Shown in pieces: positions 53,826 to 62,941 of a stretch of DNA of 64,000 bases. The position numbers and the translations under genes were made by a program. Every line of letters begins with the position of its first letter. Within the stretch, counting starts at the first letter, position 1. The stretch lies in NCBI RefSeq assembly GCF_003075075.1, contig NZ_QCYM01000001.1:186001-250000 (forward strand), read 5' to 3'. The notes beneath the pieces are model-generated. The model made no database searches. It was not told where the DNA came from and worked only from the letters and a program-made list of their open reading frames with translations. The stretch is from Labrenzia sp. 011 (lineage in GTDB: Bacteria; Pseudomonadota; Alphaproteobacteria; Rhizobiales; Stappiaceae).

Positions 53826-54785
53826 TCAGCGGTTCCTGATCCGCTCGAGTACCTCCGGCGACCACCAGAGCGCGGCGCTTTCGTCCATGGCTCTGGTGTG
53901 CAGGGCGCCGATGCGCTTGTGCATGAAATCCAGAAACACCTTCACCCGGCGCGGCATGATCGCGCCGGGCGGACGCATCGCCCAGATCCGCGCCTGTTCG
54001 GCAAAGATGTAGTCGGTCATGACCGGCACCAGCGCACCGGTTTCAAGTTCCTGACGGACGCGGAAGGGGGAGACAGGCGCGATTCCCAGATCCGCCAGCA
54101 TCCAATGGGCGAGGGCTTCCACATAGTCACAGATCACCGGCGCCTTTACCGGGACGCGATGGATCGTTCCATCCGGCCCCGAGAGCAGGTAGTGATCCAG
54201 ACCGGTCAGATGCAGGCAGACATGGCGTTCCAGCTCCGCAGGCGTTTTCGGTTCGCCATGCTTCTCCAGATAGGCGGGGGTGGCCGCCAGCAGGACCGGA
54301 TAGCTGGAAACCTTGCGCGCCAGGAGGCTGGAAGGTTGCAGATCCGCGATGCGGAAGGTCAGGTCATAGCCCTGCTCGACCATGTCGAGGACCTTGTCCG
54401 AAAGCCGCAGGTCGAGAGTCAGCTCCGGATGAAGGGCCACGAATTCGGGCACGAAGGGAATGAGATGGGAGCGGGCAAAGCCCGTCGGCGCACCGACGCG
54501 CAGCGTTCCGTGCAGAGGCCTGTCGTCATCGGCGAGCGCCTGGCTGGCCTCTTCGATGCTCTGCAGGATCCGCTGGGCATGGTCCAGGAACACCTCTCCA
54601 TCGCTGGTCAGGGTGACGGTGCGGGTGGTGCGATGGAACATGCTCGCCCCCAGATGCTTTTCCAGCGATTTCAGCAGGTGGCTGGCATGGGTGGAGGAAT
54701 GGCCCAGCTCCTCGCCCGCGCGCCCGATGGCCCCCAGTTCCGCAGCCCTGACGAATAGCTCCAAAGCCTTGAGATCGAATGACAT
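53826..54785 (-). CDS. LysR family transcriptional regulator
   Basis: A 319-residue LTTR. The N-terminal winged helix runs LKALELFVRAAELGAIGRAGEELGHSSTHASHLLKSLEKHLGASMFHRTTRTVTLT, which fits the usual pattern except that the recognition helix is S-rich. The effector domain starts GTLRVGAPTGFARSHLIPF. Such regulators usually control a divergent gene; the nearest divergent candidate is the carbonic anhydrase, 435 bp away, so the target is uncertain. Confidence 0.9.
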   Translation of the reverse strand: MSFDLKALELFVRAAELGAIGRAGEELGHSSTHASHLLKSLEKHLGASMFHRTTRTVTLTSDGEVFLDHAQRILQSIEEASQALADDDRPLHGTLRVGAPTGFARSHLIPFVPEFVALHPELTLDLRLSDKVLDMVEQGYDLTFRIADLQPSSLLARKVSSYPVLLAATPAYLEKHGEPKTPAELERHVCLHLTGLDHYLLSGPDGTIHRVPVKAPVICDYVEALAHWMLADLGIAPVSPFRVRQELETGALVPVMTDYIFAEQARIWAMRPPGAIMPRRVKVFLDFMHKRIGALHTRAMDESAALWWSPEVLERIRNR

Positions 54786-55220
54786 GTCCGCGTGTCGCCC
54801 TGTCTGGAGGGATCTTCATCCCGATCGGTCCGATTGTCCTGCCGTGACGTCGCACATACTTCCCAGGTGAAATCAGCGCAAGGGACGCCGGAGCGGGGAA
54901 TTAACCGCTGAAGACCGGCCAAGATACATCAGACGGAAGATTTCCGGAGGGAGTGCGCGCCGACACCATCATCGTGGCAGGCTTCATATATTGTTGACTG
55001 AAAAAACTTTTTTCGTCTGATATTTCTTGACACCGGCTCCCGCCTCGGCTTCCGTGCACGTGATGCAGGATCTTGCCGGGTTGTTGATTTCACCGGTAGC
55101 GGCAACAGGACAACGAACTTTGCAGGCCGTCATTTGCGGATAGCATCATTCGCCCCCCCAACCGTATTCTGCCTCCGCGAGAGCGCCTGTCGGTGCCCTG
55201 CGAACCTTTGGAGACGATTG
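54786..55220. other. Intergenic region between lysR and carbonic anhydrase genes
   Basis: 435 bp, divergent genes on both sides. A candidate promoter lies at 54994-55023 (separate entry). Nothing else is recognised; a short open frame from 55134 runs into the carbonic anhydrase gene but its N-terminal 29 codons are not conserved signal-peptide sequence. Confidence 0.4.
54994..55023 (+). promoter_or_regulatory. Candidate promoter for the carbonic anhydrase gene
   Basis: A -35 TTGACT (54994-54999), an 18-bp spacer containing AAAAAACTTTTTT, and a -10 TGATAT (55018-55023). It is about 200 bp before the start codon, so it would imply a long leader. Confidence 0.3.
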
Positions 55221-56090
55221 ATGTTCAGAATGAAATGCGTGCTTGCATCGACAATATTGGCCACCGGCCTCTTCAGCAGTTTCGCCATGGCGGATTCAGA
55301 TGCCGGTGAAGCCGTTCCCGACGCGGTCATCGCCGAACAGCGCGAGGAACTGGCCGAGGCAACCAAGAGCGGCGGTTTCGGACCCCAGTCTCCCCGGGAC
55401 ATCGAAGTTGACAATGGCAAGAACACCCGTGCGTTCGGCGCGGCGCCAGCCTTTCCGAAAATGACACTGTGCGACATCCATTTTCATGAAAATGCCGAGC
55501 ACAAGGGTGGCGATTTCACCACCTATGCCGGCAATGGCGACGGCTTTGGTCACGGCACCGGCTTCAGGTATGACGGCAAGCTGACCGGCGCGGAACTTGC
55601 CCCGGTCGACAGGAAGATCGGCGAAAGCGAGCACGGCGACCTGGTTCCCGGCGACACCATCGAAATCCATTTCGTCTATTCGACCGCTCTGGCGGCGCCC
55701 GGCCCGACCCTGGGAACCTGCCTGAGCGATGCCATCAACAATCCGCAACTGCGCGTGGAAGCGGTGATCGCCGTTCTGGTCAATGACCCGGCCGCGGCGG
55801 ACTTTGTCGAAATGGCGAAGATCGACACGGTCGACGGTCTCTACCAGGCGCCGAACCTCCCGGATAATCTCGGTACGCCGGTCGAATATGCCGGCTCCAC
55901 CACCGGCCCGGGCTACAACGAAAAGGCCTCGCCCTTTCATGTGACCTGGAGCGTCCGCCCGCAAACCGTGAAACTGGACATCAATTCCATCGGTGACTGG
56001 CTGGAAGACAATGTCTTCCATGAAGACCACGCACATGGCGTGCGCAATCTCGTGCTCAACCCGGATCTTCTGTCGCAGATCTCCAACTAG
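55221..56090 (+). CDS. Delta-class carbonic anhydrase, exported
   Basis: A 289-residue protein with a signal peptide (KCVLASTILATGLFSSFAMA, cleavage before DSDAG). The mature domain has MTLCDIHFHENAEHKGGDFTTYAG, whose His-x-His, and likely a later His, can bind zinc, plus GLYQAPNLPDNLGTPVEYAGSTTGPGYNEKASPFHVTWSVRP and a C-terminal HEDHAHGVRNLV. These match the delta class first known from diatoms and also found in marine bacteria. It would interconvert CO2 and bicarbonate in the periplasm. GGAGA precedes the ATG at 55221; another ATG lies three codons later. Confidence 0.8.
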   Translation: MFRMKCVLASTILATGLFSSFAMADSDAGEAVPDAVIAEQREELAEATKSGGFGPQSPRDIEVDNGKNTRAFGAAPAFPKMTLCDIHFHENAEHKGGDFTTYAGNGDGFGHGTGFRYDGKLTGAELAPVDRKIGESEHGDLVPGDTIEIHFVYSTALAAPGPTLGTCLSDAINNPQLRVEAVIAVLVNDPAAADFVEMAKIDTVDGLYQAPNLPDNLGTPVEYAGSTTGPGYNEKASPFHVTWSVRPQTVKLDINSIGDWLEDNVFHEDHAHGVRNLVLNPDLLSQISN

Positions 56091-56124
56091 CCGGCCCGTG
56101 GTCACCTGATCGCAGGACTGGCCG

Positions 56125-56179
56125 CCGGTTCGAAACCGGTCACTTTTAAGACCTCCAGCCGGAAGCGGCCGGAGGTCTT
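56125..56179 (+). terminator. Tandem stem-loops after the carbonic anhydrase gene
   Basis: The first hairpin is CCGGTT/AACCGG around CGA (56125-56139), followed by TCACTTTT. The second is AAGACCTCC...GGAGGTCTT (56148-56179), whose left arm includes the 13-mer GACCTCCAGCCGG also used in the ndk terminator. T-runs are weak on the plus strand. Confidence 0.6.
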
Positions 56180-56284
56180 CTGACTCATGGCCGGGCAGAC
56201 CGACCGCCGCTTTCATACCCGCCCCCATGTTGCCCGGCTCCGGAAAACGTGCCAGCCTTCCCCCAGCCTTGGAGGAGGAGAGCC

Positions 56285-56605
56285 ATGCCTGAGATTTCCA
56301 GCGACCGGGATTGCCAGACCGTCATCACCACTTTCGAAATGACGCCGGGCACGTGTTTCGACCTCATGGACGAACTGAGGGACGCCTACGAGAATTTCAT
56401 CCGCCACCAGCCCGGATTCATCGGCGCGGGGCTTCATGTCAACGACGCGCAGACGCGCATCGCCAATTATTCGCAGTGGCGCCGGCGGGAGGATTTTCTG
56501 GCAATGCTGAGATCGACGGAAATGCGCGAGCGCAACCGGCGGATCAGCGCCCTGTGCAAGAGTTTCGAACCGGTGATGTACGACGTGACGGAAAGCTTCG
56601 ATTAG
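56285..56605 (+). CDS. ABM-domain (antibiotic biosynthesis monooxygenase-like) protein
   Basis: A 106-residue single-domain dimeric alpha/beta-barrel type protein. The pattern FEMTPGTCFDLMDELRDAYENFIRHQPGFIGAGLHVNDAQTRIANYSQWRRREDFLAML is typical of ABM domains. Functions in this family range from monooxygenases to heme degradation, so none is assigned. GGAGGAGGAG directly precedes the ATG at 56285. Confidence 0.78.
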   Translation: MPEISSDRDCQTVITTFEMTPGTCFDLMDELRDAYENFIRHQPGFIGAGLHVNDAQTRIANYSQWRRREDFLAMLRSTEMRERNRRISALCKSFEPVMYDVTESFD

Positions 56606-56832
56606 ACCGCGCGCTCCGTCTGCCTTTGCCGTTCGCTGCCGGTCGGCGATCCTCGACATGTTTTCCTTCTCCCGATGTCACGATGTCCGTGGCAGGCCTC
56701 GCGATGACCGCCCCATTCGATCTGTTTTCACAGTTTCCGGGGCACAGTGGTCCAAACGGAGTTGATGGAGGGAAAACCCGTGGCCAATATGCGCTGACTT
56801 CAATGAAAAGCCGGAACTGAAGACGACCTGGA

Positions 56833-57708
56833 ATGAACTACCGGATTACGGACTGCCGGGCCCTTGGCCCCGGGGAACTCGCCGACGCAATGAACGAGGC
56901 GTTTTCCGACTATGTGACGCCCCTGCAGATGAGCGAGGCGAAATTTGTCGATTTTCAGCGCCAGCGCGGGTTCTCCGGCAGGCATTCCTTCGTCGCCCTG
57001 AACGAGGGGAAGATCGCCGCCTTCTGGTTTTCCGGACAGGCGGATCCGACTTTCGGCAACAGGGCCTATACGCTGTCGGTCGGTACCAGCCCTGACCACC
57101 GCCGCCGCGGGTTGTCGCGCCGCTTGCTCCAGGCCGTCGTGGACGCCCAGAAGGCGGAGCAGGCGAGCGGTCTGCAGCTGGAAGTGATCACCACCAACGA
57201 CAAGGCTGTCTGCGCCTATGAGGACTTCGGCTTCTTCCGGCAGCGCACCCTGCGTGTCTGCAAGCTGACGAAAGAACACCTCGATGCGGCAGAGCCGGGC
57301 CGGTGGACAGTCGAGGATCTGCAGCTGGAGGCGCTGCCCACCGACGAGGACGCCTATTTCGAAACACGGCCGACGCCGCAGAATGCCCGCGCGGCCCTTG
57401 TCGGCCTGAGACCCGATATCCATCTGATCGGCGTGCGGGAAGGCGGCGAGCTGCTGGGGTGGGGCGCTGCCTACAAGGATGGCGCGGTCGCCCAGATCGC
57501 CGTTCACAAAGCGCACCGCAGGCGCGGCATCGGGCAGGCGCTCTTGCGGGAATTGTGTCAGCGGACCGGCGCGGATCAGCTGCTCTTCGTGAATGTCGAT
57601 GAAGAGGCAGCCGGTCTGAATGCCTTCCTGGACAGGTTCGGCGCCGAAGATCTTCTGCGGCAATACGAGATGTGCCTGGAACTGCCGGCGCTCATCCGTC
57701 TTTCCTGA
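56833..57708 (+). CDS. Tandem GNAT acetyltransferase
   Basis: A 291-residue protein with two GNAT folds. The first acetyl-CoA motif is LSVGTSPDHRRRGLSRRLLQAV (residues about 77-98), and the second is IAVHKAHRRRGIGQALLREL (about 222-242). The substrate is unknown. Its last 17 bp overlap the 3' end of the convergent gene at 57692. Confidence 0.85.
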   Translation: MNYRITDCRALGPGELADAMNEAFSDYVTPLQMSEAKFVDFQRQRGFSGRHSFVALNEGKIAAFWFSGQADPTFGNRAYTLSVGTSPDHRRRGLSRRLLQAVVDAQKAEQASGLQLEVITTNDKAVCAYEDFGFFRQRTLRVCKLTKEHLDAAEPGRWTVEDLQLEALPTDEDAYFETRPTPQNARAALVGLRPDIHLIGVREGGELLGWGAAYKDGAVAQIAVHKAHRRRGIGQALLRELCQRTGADQLLFVNVDEEAAGLNAFLDRFGAEDLLRQYEMCLELPALIRLS

Positions 57709-59008
57709 ACGGGGCGTGCTCGGCGAGCGCGGCATTTTCTTGTTCCACCGCCGCCCGTTCATGCTCGAGGAAATCGGCGACCGCATCGTGCAGCCCTTCA
57801 TGGGCGATCCAGTGGGCGGAATAGGTGGTGGCAGGCAGATAGCCGCGGGCGAGCTTGTGCGCGCCCTGCGCACCGGCCTCCACGCGCTTCAGTCCGTGGG
57901 CGATGGCAAAATCGATGGCCTGATAGTAGCAGAGCTCGAAATGCAGGAACGGATGATGTTCCGTGCAGCCCCAGTTGCGGCCGAAGAGCGTGTCCGAGCC
58001 GATGAAATTGAGCGCACCGGCCACGTAGCGTCCGTTGCGTTTGGCCATCACCAGGAGCGTGCGGTCCGCCAGCCGTTCGTTGATCAGCGAGAAGAACGCC
58101 CGGTTGAGATAGGGGCGGCCCCATTTGCGGCTGCCGGTGTCCAGGTAGAAGGTGTAGAAGGCGTCCCAGTGCGCTTCGGTCAGGTCCGATCCGGTGACCC
58201 ATTCCACCTCGATGCCCTCGGCGCTCAGTGCCTCGCGCCGTTCCTTGCGAATGGCCTTGCGCTTGCGTGAGGCGAGATCCCCCAGAAAGCCTTCAAAGCT
58301 GTCGTAGCCGTTGTTTTCCCAGTGGAACTGCTGGTCGGTGCGCTGCAGGTAGCCCAGCTCGCCGAGGCTGTCCCACTCCGGCCTGGTCAGGAAGGTTGCA
58401 TGCACGGAAGAGGCTCCGGTCCGTCGGCAGACCTGAACCAGGCCGGCCGCCAGGGCCTGCAGGCCCGCTTCTCGGTTGACGCCGGCCCGGGTCAGGAAGC
58501 GTCGGCCTGTCGCCGGGGTGAAGGGCACGGAGACCTGCAGCTTCGGATAATAGTCGCCACCGGCCCGGTGGAACGCTTCGGCCCAGCCGTGGTCGAAGAC
58601 ATATTCACCTTGCGAATGGCCCTTCAGATAGGCTGGAACGGCGCCGAGGAGCGTGCCCGTGTCGTCTTCCAGAAGCATGTGCCGGGGCAGCCAGCCGGTT
58701 TCCGCCGTGGCGCATCCTGAGGCCTCCAGAGCCTCCAGAAACGCATGCGAGAGAAACGGGTTGAAGGAGACGTCTTCGACTGAAGGGGCGGCGTCATCCC
58801 CCAGAAGGGCGGCAAGATCATCCGGCGCGGCCCGGCCGGAAACCTTTTCCAGAAGACCGCGCTCGCCCAGGTGCCAGCCGGGATTGGCGACCTCGTCCCA
58901 GGCCGTGCGCGGGACATCCTTCAGCGATGACAGAATACGTAAGGTGGCGGCCTGATCGGCACCGGCTGACGCGGTGTCCTTGCCGTCCTTTGGAGGGGAT
59001 GAGGTCAT
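57692..59008 (-). CDS. COG3146-type GNAT/FemAB-like protein
   Basis: A 438-residue protein of the family annotated as peptidogalycan biosynthesis. Hallmarks are NPFLSHAFLEALE, GWLPRHMLLED, KGHSQGEYVFDHGWAEAFHRAGGDYYPKLQVSVPFTPATG, then FHWENNGYDSFEGFLGDLASRKRKAIRKERREA and GCTEHHPFLHFELCYYQAIDFAI. Members are about 390 residues; here an extra Ala/Asp-rich segment (about residues 45-85) sits before NPFLSHAF. Function unproven; a FemAB-like aminoacyl transfer is suggested by fold. Confidence 0.8.
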   Translation of the reverse strand: MTSSPPKDGKDTASAGADQAATLRILSSLKDVPRTAWDEVANPGWHLGERGLLEKVSGRAAPDDLAALLGDDAAPSVEDVSFNPFLSHAFLEALEASGCATAETGWLPRHMLLEDDTGTLLGAVPAYLKGHSQGEYVFDHGWAEAFHRAGGDYYPKLQVSVPFTPATGRRFLTRAGVNREAGLQALAAGLVQVCRRTGASSVHATFLTRPEWDSLGELGYLQRTDQQFHWENNGYDSFEGFLGDLASRKRKAIRKERREALSAEGIEVEWVTGSDLTEAHWDAFYTFYLDTGSRKWGRPYLNRAFFSLINERLADRTLLVMAKRNGRYVAGALNFIGSDTLFGRNWGCTEHHPFLHFELCYYQAIDFAIAHGLKRVEAGAQGAHKLARGYLPATTYSAHWIAHEGLHDAVADFLEHERAAVEQENAALAEHAPFRKDG

Positions 59009-59093
59009 GCGTCAGAAAGAACCACGATTGGAAGCCATGCCCGAAATGTAGCGCCGCCGTTTTGCAGTGCAAGAGGGGCGGGCCGACACGGGG

Positions 59094-59885
59094 TCAATTC
59101 GCGGTGGTTTCGTCCGGATCGAAACCCTCGAAAACGATCTGGTCGGCAAGGCGTGCCGCCTTCTCGCGCTGGTCGCGCGTGCGCACCGTCCAGCACATCA
59201 GGGGAAGTTTGAACACCGAACGCAGAAGGCTGGGACCGGCCTTGGGCAGGTCATTGATGCCATAGGAGATGAAATCCGGCCGGGTGCGCGGCGCGTGCAG
59301 GATATGGCGCAGGATGAAGCGATCCATGCGGCCGTGCAGACCGTAGGTCGGACCGGGCTCTGCTCCGTCCGCCACGATGCCGCGCAGGACGGAGGGATTG
59401 TGACCCCGGGCAATGGACAGCATGTCCGGATCGAAGGTCTTGATCGCCGCCGGTCCCCTGTAGGCCGCGACCTGGTCGATGACGTGGCGCACGAACGCCC
59501 CCTGGGCATCGCGGCGCAGAAGCGATTTGATCTCGATGACCAGCGGAACCCTGCCGTCGACAAGGTCGAAAAGGTCCTGAAGAAACCACAGACGGTCGTC
59601 CCCGGTTTTCATGTGAACCTGCCGGAGATCCGCTGAGGATTGCTCGATGACCTTGCCCGTGCCCTCCGTCAGGCGGTCGAGCGTATAGTCATGGAAGACC
59701 AGCGCTTCGCAGTCGGCGGTTTCCTGGACGTCCACCTCGATGGCGAAAACCTTCTCCACAGCCTTGCCGACGGCGGCGGGCGTGTTCTCGATGATGCCGT
59801 TCTCGGCGTCGTGATAGCCGCGATGTGCGATCGGGCGTGCGAAAATGGCCTTGAGGTCCGGGGTCATGGATAAGGTCTTGTTCAT
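59094..59885 (-). CDS. Glycerophosphodiester phosphodiesterase
   Basis: A 263-residue cytoplasmic GDPD with a TIM-barrel fold. Catalytic and metal residues are visible in IAHRGYHD, ENTPAA, IEVDVQET and FHDYTLDRLT. It releases glycerol-3-phosphate from glycerophosphodiesters, as UgpQ does. No signal peptide. It lies 39 bp downstream of the RidA-family gene on the same strand. Confidence 0.9.
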   Translation of the reverse strand: MNKTLSMTPDLKAIFARPIAHRGYHDAENGIIENTPAAVGKAVEKVFAIEVDVQETADCEALVFHDYTLDRLTEGTGKVIEQSSADLRQVHMKTGDDRLWFLQDLFDLVDGRVPLVIEIKSLLRRDAQGAFVRHVIDQVAAYRGPAAIKTFDPDMLSIARGHNPSVLRGIVADGAEPGPTYGLHGRMDRFILRHILHAPRTRPDFISYGINDLPKAGPSLLRSVFKLPLMCWTVRTRDQREKAARLADQIVFEGFDPDETTAN

Positions 59886-59924
59886 GAGGGAAGGGACCGG
59901 TCCGCGGGACCGGCCGGAAGAAAC

Positions 59925-60389
59925 CTAGTCCGCGATCTCGAAGATGGCCTCGATCTCGACGGCAGCGCCGAAGGGCAGGGAGGCCGCACTGACGGCGGAG
60001 CGGGCGTGCCTGCCCCTGTCGCCCATGGCTTCCACCAGAAAATCGGAAGCGCCGTTGATCACCTGCGGCTGTTCGGCGAAATCGGCGGTGGAATTGACGA
60101 ACCCGACGATCTTGACGAGACGCACGGTCTTTTCAAGGTCGCCAAGGGCCGCCTTCGCCTGTGCCAGGAGATTGATCGCACAGAGCTTTGCCGCCGCCTT
60201 GCCTTCGTCGAGGTTGACATCGGCGCCCAGCTTGCCGGTGACCTGGATCTTTCCCTCTTTCATCGGCAATTGGCCGGAGATGAAAAGCTGGTTGCCGCTT
60301 TTGACAAATGGAACGTAGTTCGCCGCGGGCGCCGCCGCCGCCGGCAGGGTTATCCCGAGGTCGGAAAGGCGGGCTTCTATGGTGCTCAT
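59925..60389 (-). CDS. RidA family protein
   Basis: A 154-residue protein. The conserved features are LFISGQLPMKEG, the aldehyde/imine-site region with KLCAINLLAQAKAALGDLEKTVRLVKIVGFVNS, and the Arg of RHARSAVSAASLPFGAAVEIEAIFE, the position used by RidA enzymes to deaminate enamine/imine intermediates. Length (154 rather than about 130) fits a Rid subgroup distinct from E. coli RidA. Its exact substrate is unknown. Confidence 0.87.
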   Translation of the reverse strand: MSTIEARLSDLGITLPAAAAPAANYVPFVKSGNQLFISGQLPMKEGKIQVTGKLGADVNLDEGKAAAKLCAINLLAQAKAALGDLEKTVRLVKIVGFVNSTADFAEQPQVINGASDFLVEAMGDRGRHARSAVSAASLPFGAAVEIEAIFEIAD

Positions 60390-60705
60390 GAGGGGTCTCC
60401 GCGCTGGATTGTCTCGTTGAATTCTGCGGTCAGCAACTCTATGTGAGGCTCTCCGGTGTCTTGGCGTAATTCGTCCGACGTGACAAGGTCAAATTCGGCG
60501 GCTTCCCGGCAAGGAAGCTGTGGAGGAGACGGCATGGCCCGGCCGGAAAAACCGCTGTCCGGCGGGTTTGTGTGAGATAAATCCCGCACCTGAAGTTTTT
60601 ACGGGCAACTGTTTATTCGCTATGGCGAAACGAGCTGTTTGCCCCATAATGCCCGGCACGGGCCCGGGCGGCATGTGCCGCCCGGACGAAAAAGAGGTTT
60701 GATTG
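60390..60705. other. Intergenic region with a stem-loop before eipB
   Basis: 316 bp between the divergent RidA and eipB genes. The only structure seen is the palindrome at 60664-60685. No reading frame with a recognisable domain. Confidence 0.4.
60664..60685 (+). other. Palindromic stem-loop in the eipB leader
   Basis: CCGGGCGGCA and TGCCGCCCGG form a perfect 10-bp inverted repeat separated by two bases, 20 bp before the eipB ATG and next to its GAGG ribosome site. No T-run follows. Confidence 0.5.
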
Positions 60706-61584
60706 ATGCAGTTCGTTCCCAAGTCCGCGCTCGTGACCTTCCGGGGAGTGCTGCTGGCATTTGCCGCCTCGTCCGCCGCCGGAAGCGGCGTTTTTGCGGG
60801 CACGATGGGAGCTGCCGCCGGGCATACGCTGGTGCCCCACCGGGCCATTTACGACATGAAGCTCGGCGATACGGAAGAACAATCCGGCATCGCCGGCCTG
60901 AGCGGGCGGATGGTCTATGATTTTACCGGCAGCGCCTGCGAGGGCTACAGCGTCAATTTCCGCTTCGTGACGGAATTCCAGGATGCCAACGGCGGTTCGC
61001 AGATCACCGATCTGCAGACAACCTCCTTCGAGGAGCCGAAGGCGGCAAGCTATCAGTTCCTGTCCAAGACCTTTGTCGATCAGGAGCTGGTCGAGTCGAC
61101 GCGCGGGACGGTGCGCGCCGGGGCGGACGCAAAGTCGGTCGAGCTTACGGAACCGGCGGAAAAGTCGCTTGAAATCGGCAGTGAGGTGCTGTTTCCCACG
61201 GAGCATCTTCTCGCCGTTCTGAATGCGGCCGACGAAGGCGTGCATTTCCTGCCCGCGGATATCTATGACGGGGCGGAAACCGGTGAGAAGGTCTATGCCA
61301 CGACAACGGTGATCGGTGCCAGAACACTCAGCCCGGCCAAGGCGGATTCGGACGGAGCAGAGGCAGCGCTGGCCGGGCTACACTACTGGCCGGTGACTAT
61401 CGCCTATTTCGATCCCCTTGAGGAAAACGCGACCGGCGAACTGCTTCCCGTTTATCAACTGTCCTTCTGGCTCTACGAGAACGGCATCAGCGGACAGCTG
61501 AAACTCGACTACGGGGATTTCACCATCAACGGCCGGATGACGGCTCTGGAACTCTATGACGAGGTGGAGTGCCCCCAGAACTAG
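60706..61584 (+). CDS. eipB: EipB/DUF1849 periplasmic cell-envelope integrity protein
   Basis: A 292-residue periplasmic protein. A signal peptide (hydrophobic VLLAFAASSAA near 15-25) is followed by the DUF1849 pattern HTLVPHRAIYDMKL, GLSGRMVYDFTGSACEGYSVNFRF and FWLYENGISGQLKLDYGDFTINGRMTALELYD. Cys78 and Cys289 are the pair that forms a disulfide in Brucella EipB. EipB is a beta-spiral envelope protein that supports outer-envelope integrity. Both a TTG at 60703 and the ATG at 60706 are possible; I use the ATG. Confidence 0.88.
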   Translation: MQFVPKSALVTFRGVLLAFAASSAAGSGVFAGTMGAAAGHTLVPHRAIYDMKLGDTEEQSGIAGLSGRMVYDFTGSACEGYSVNFRFVTEFQDANGGSQITDLQTTSFEEPKAASYQFLSKTFVDQELVESTRGTVRAGADAKSVELTEPAEKSLEIGSEVLFPTEHLLAVLNAADEGVHFLPADIYDGAETGEKVYATTTVIGARTLSPAKADSDGAEAALAGLHYWPVTIAYFDPLEENATGELLPVYQLSFWLYENGISGQLKLDYGDFTINGRMTALELYDEVECPQN

Positions 61585-61594
61585 GACGGGCGCG

Positions 61595-62890
61595 TCACGC
61601 CTTTTTGGATTTTTCCGCGGCTTTGGCCGCATGGGTCAGGCCGAGTTCGACGGCCGACTTGCCGAATTTGTCCCGCAGCCTGTCCACTGCCAGCTCGGCG
61701 TTCTTGCGCCGTTCGGCGGACCGATCGAGAAGATCCTGCGGATCGGCCCGCACCGCGGGTTCGAGATCGCTGACGCCGATGCCGATCAGCCTGAATTTCC
61801 GGCCATCCGTTTCGATTTCCAGCAGTGCCTCGCCGGCGGCGTAGATCCTGTCGGCAAGTTGTGTCGGGTCGGCCAGATGCCGTGCGCGCGTCACGGTCTT
61901 GAAGTCGGCCGTCTTGAGCTTCAACGTGATACCGCGCCCGCAAAGCTCGGCTTTCTTCAGGCGGGCGGAGACCTTTTCCGCCAGACCGCGCAGGATGGGG
62001 CGCAGGGTGTCCAGGCTGGAGATATCGGTCCTGAACGTCGTCTCCGACGAAACGCTCTTCGCGCCCCGGCCGGGCTCGACCGGGCGCGTGTCTTCCCCCC
62101 TGGAAAGCCTGGCAAGACGCAGACCGATCGAACCGTAGCGGCGCGCAAGGTCCGCGGCCTCCATGGTCTGCAGTTGGCCGATGGTGCGGATGCCGTCTCT
62201 CTCAAGCTTTTGCTGGAAGACCTTGCCGACACCCCAGATACGGCCAACCGGCATCGCCGCGAGCACCGTGCGGGCTTCCGCTGCGCCGATCACCGAGAAA
62301 CCGCGCGGCTTTTCCATGTCCGAGGCCAGTTTCGCCAGGAACTTGTTCGGGGCCAGCCCGACGGACGTGCTGATGCCGATGTCCCTTTCCACCTCCCGCA
62401 CGAAACGGGCGAGTGTTTCCGCCGCTGTCGCATGATGCAGGCGTTGCGTTCCCGTGAGGTCGAGAAAGGCCTCGTCGATGGACAGAGGCTCGACCAGGGG
62501 CGTCAATGCACGCATGCGTTCGCGGATTTCCTTGCCGACCCGGGCGTATTTCTCCATGTCCGGCCTGATGACCACGGCATCCGGGCAGGCTTCCAGCGCC
62601 TTGAACATCGGCATTGCGGAGCGCACGCCATAGATGCGGGCGATGTAACAGCAGGTCGACACGACCCCGCGCTGACCACCGCCGACAATCACCGGCTGGT
62701 CGTGCAGTTCCGGATTGTCACGCTTTTCGATGGCCGCGTAAAAGGCGTCGCAGTCGATATGGGCGATCGACAGCGTGTCCAGTTCCGCATGCCTGACAAG
62801 CCGCGGACTGCCGCAGGATGGACATCGGGACGAGGACGTCCCGATGCGGATGCCGCAATCCCGGCAAAGGGCTGGATTTTCCGGAACCAT
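61595..62890 (-). CDS. dinB: DNA polymerase IV with N-terminal zinc ribbon
   Basis: 431 residues. A Cys4 ribbon lies at 9-26 (Cys9, Cys12, Cys23, Cys26), before the Y-family polymerase start [22 protein letters not shown]. The palm has SIDEAFLDL with the catalytic Asp-Glu, followed by thumb ([17 protein letters not shown]) and little-finger domains. It does translesion synthesis. The beta-clamp site is not obvious at the C-terminus, which ends [24 protein letters not shown] three codons upstream is an alternative start. Confidence 0.92.
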   Translation of the reverse strand: MVPENPALCRDCGIRIGTSSSRCPSCGSPRLVRHAELDTLSIAHIDCDAFYAAIEKRDNPELHDQPVIVGGGQRGVVSTCCYIARIYGVRSAMPMFKALEACPDAVVIRPDMEKYARVGKEIRERMRALTPLVEPLSIDEAFLDLTGTQRLHHATAAETLARFVREVERDIGISTSVGLAPNKFLAKLASDMEKPRGFSVIGAAEARTVLAAMPVGRIWGVGKVFQQKLERDGIRTIGQLQTMEAADLARRYGSIGLRLARLSRGEDTRPVEPGRGAKSVSSETTFRTDISSLDTLRPILRGLAEKVSARLKKAELCGRGITLKLKTADFKTVTRARHLADPTQLADRIYAAGEALLEIETDGRKFRLIGIGVSDLEPAVRADPQDLLDRSAERRKNAELAVDRLRDKFGKSAVELGLTHAAKAAEKSKKA

Positions 62891-62941
62891 GTGGGTCACG
62901 ACGAGGTCTGCGCGGCAGCTGAGTGCTCCGCTTGTGGCAAG

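Noticed and set aside
56101-56140. tRNA-like GGTTCGAA string near 56129
   Set aside because: It is part of a 6-bp hairpin (CCGGTT CGA AACCGG). No acceptor, D or anticodon arms surround it.
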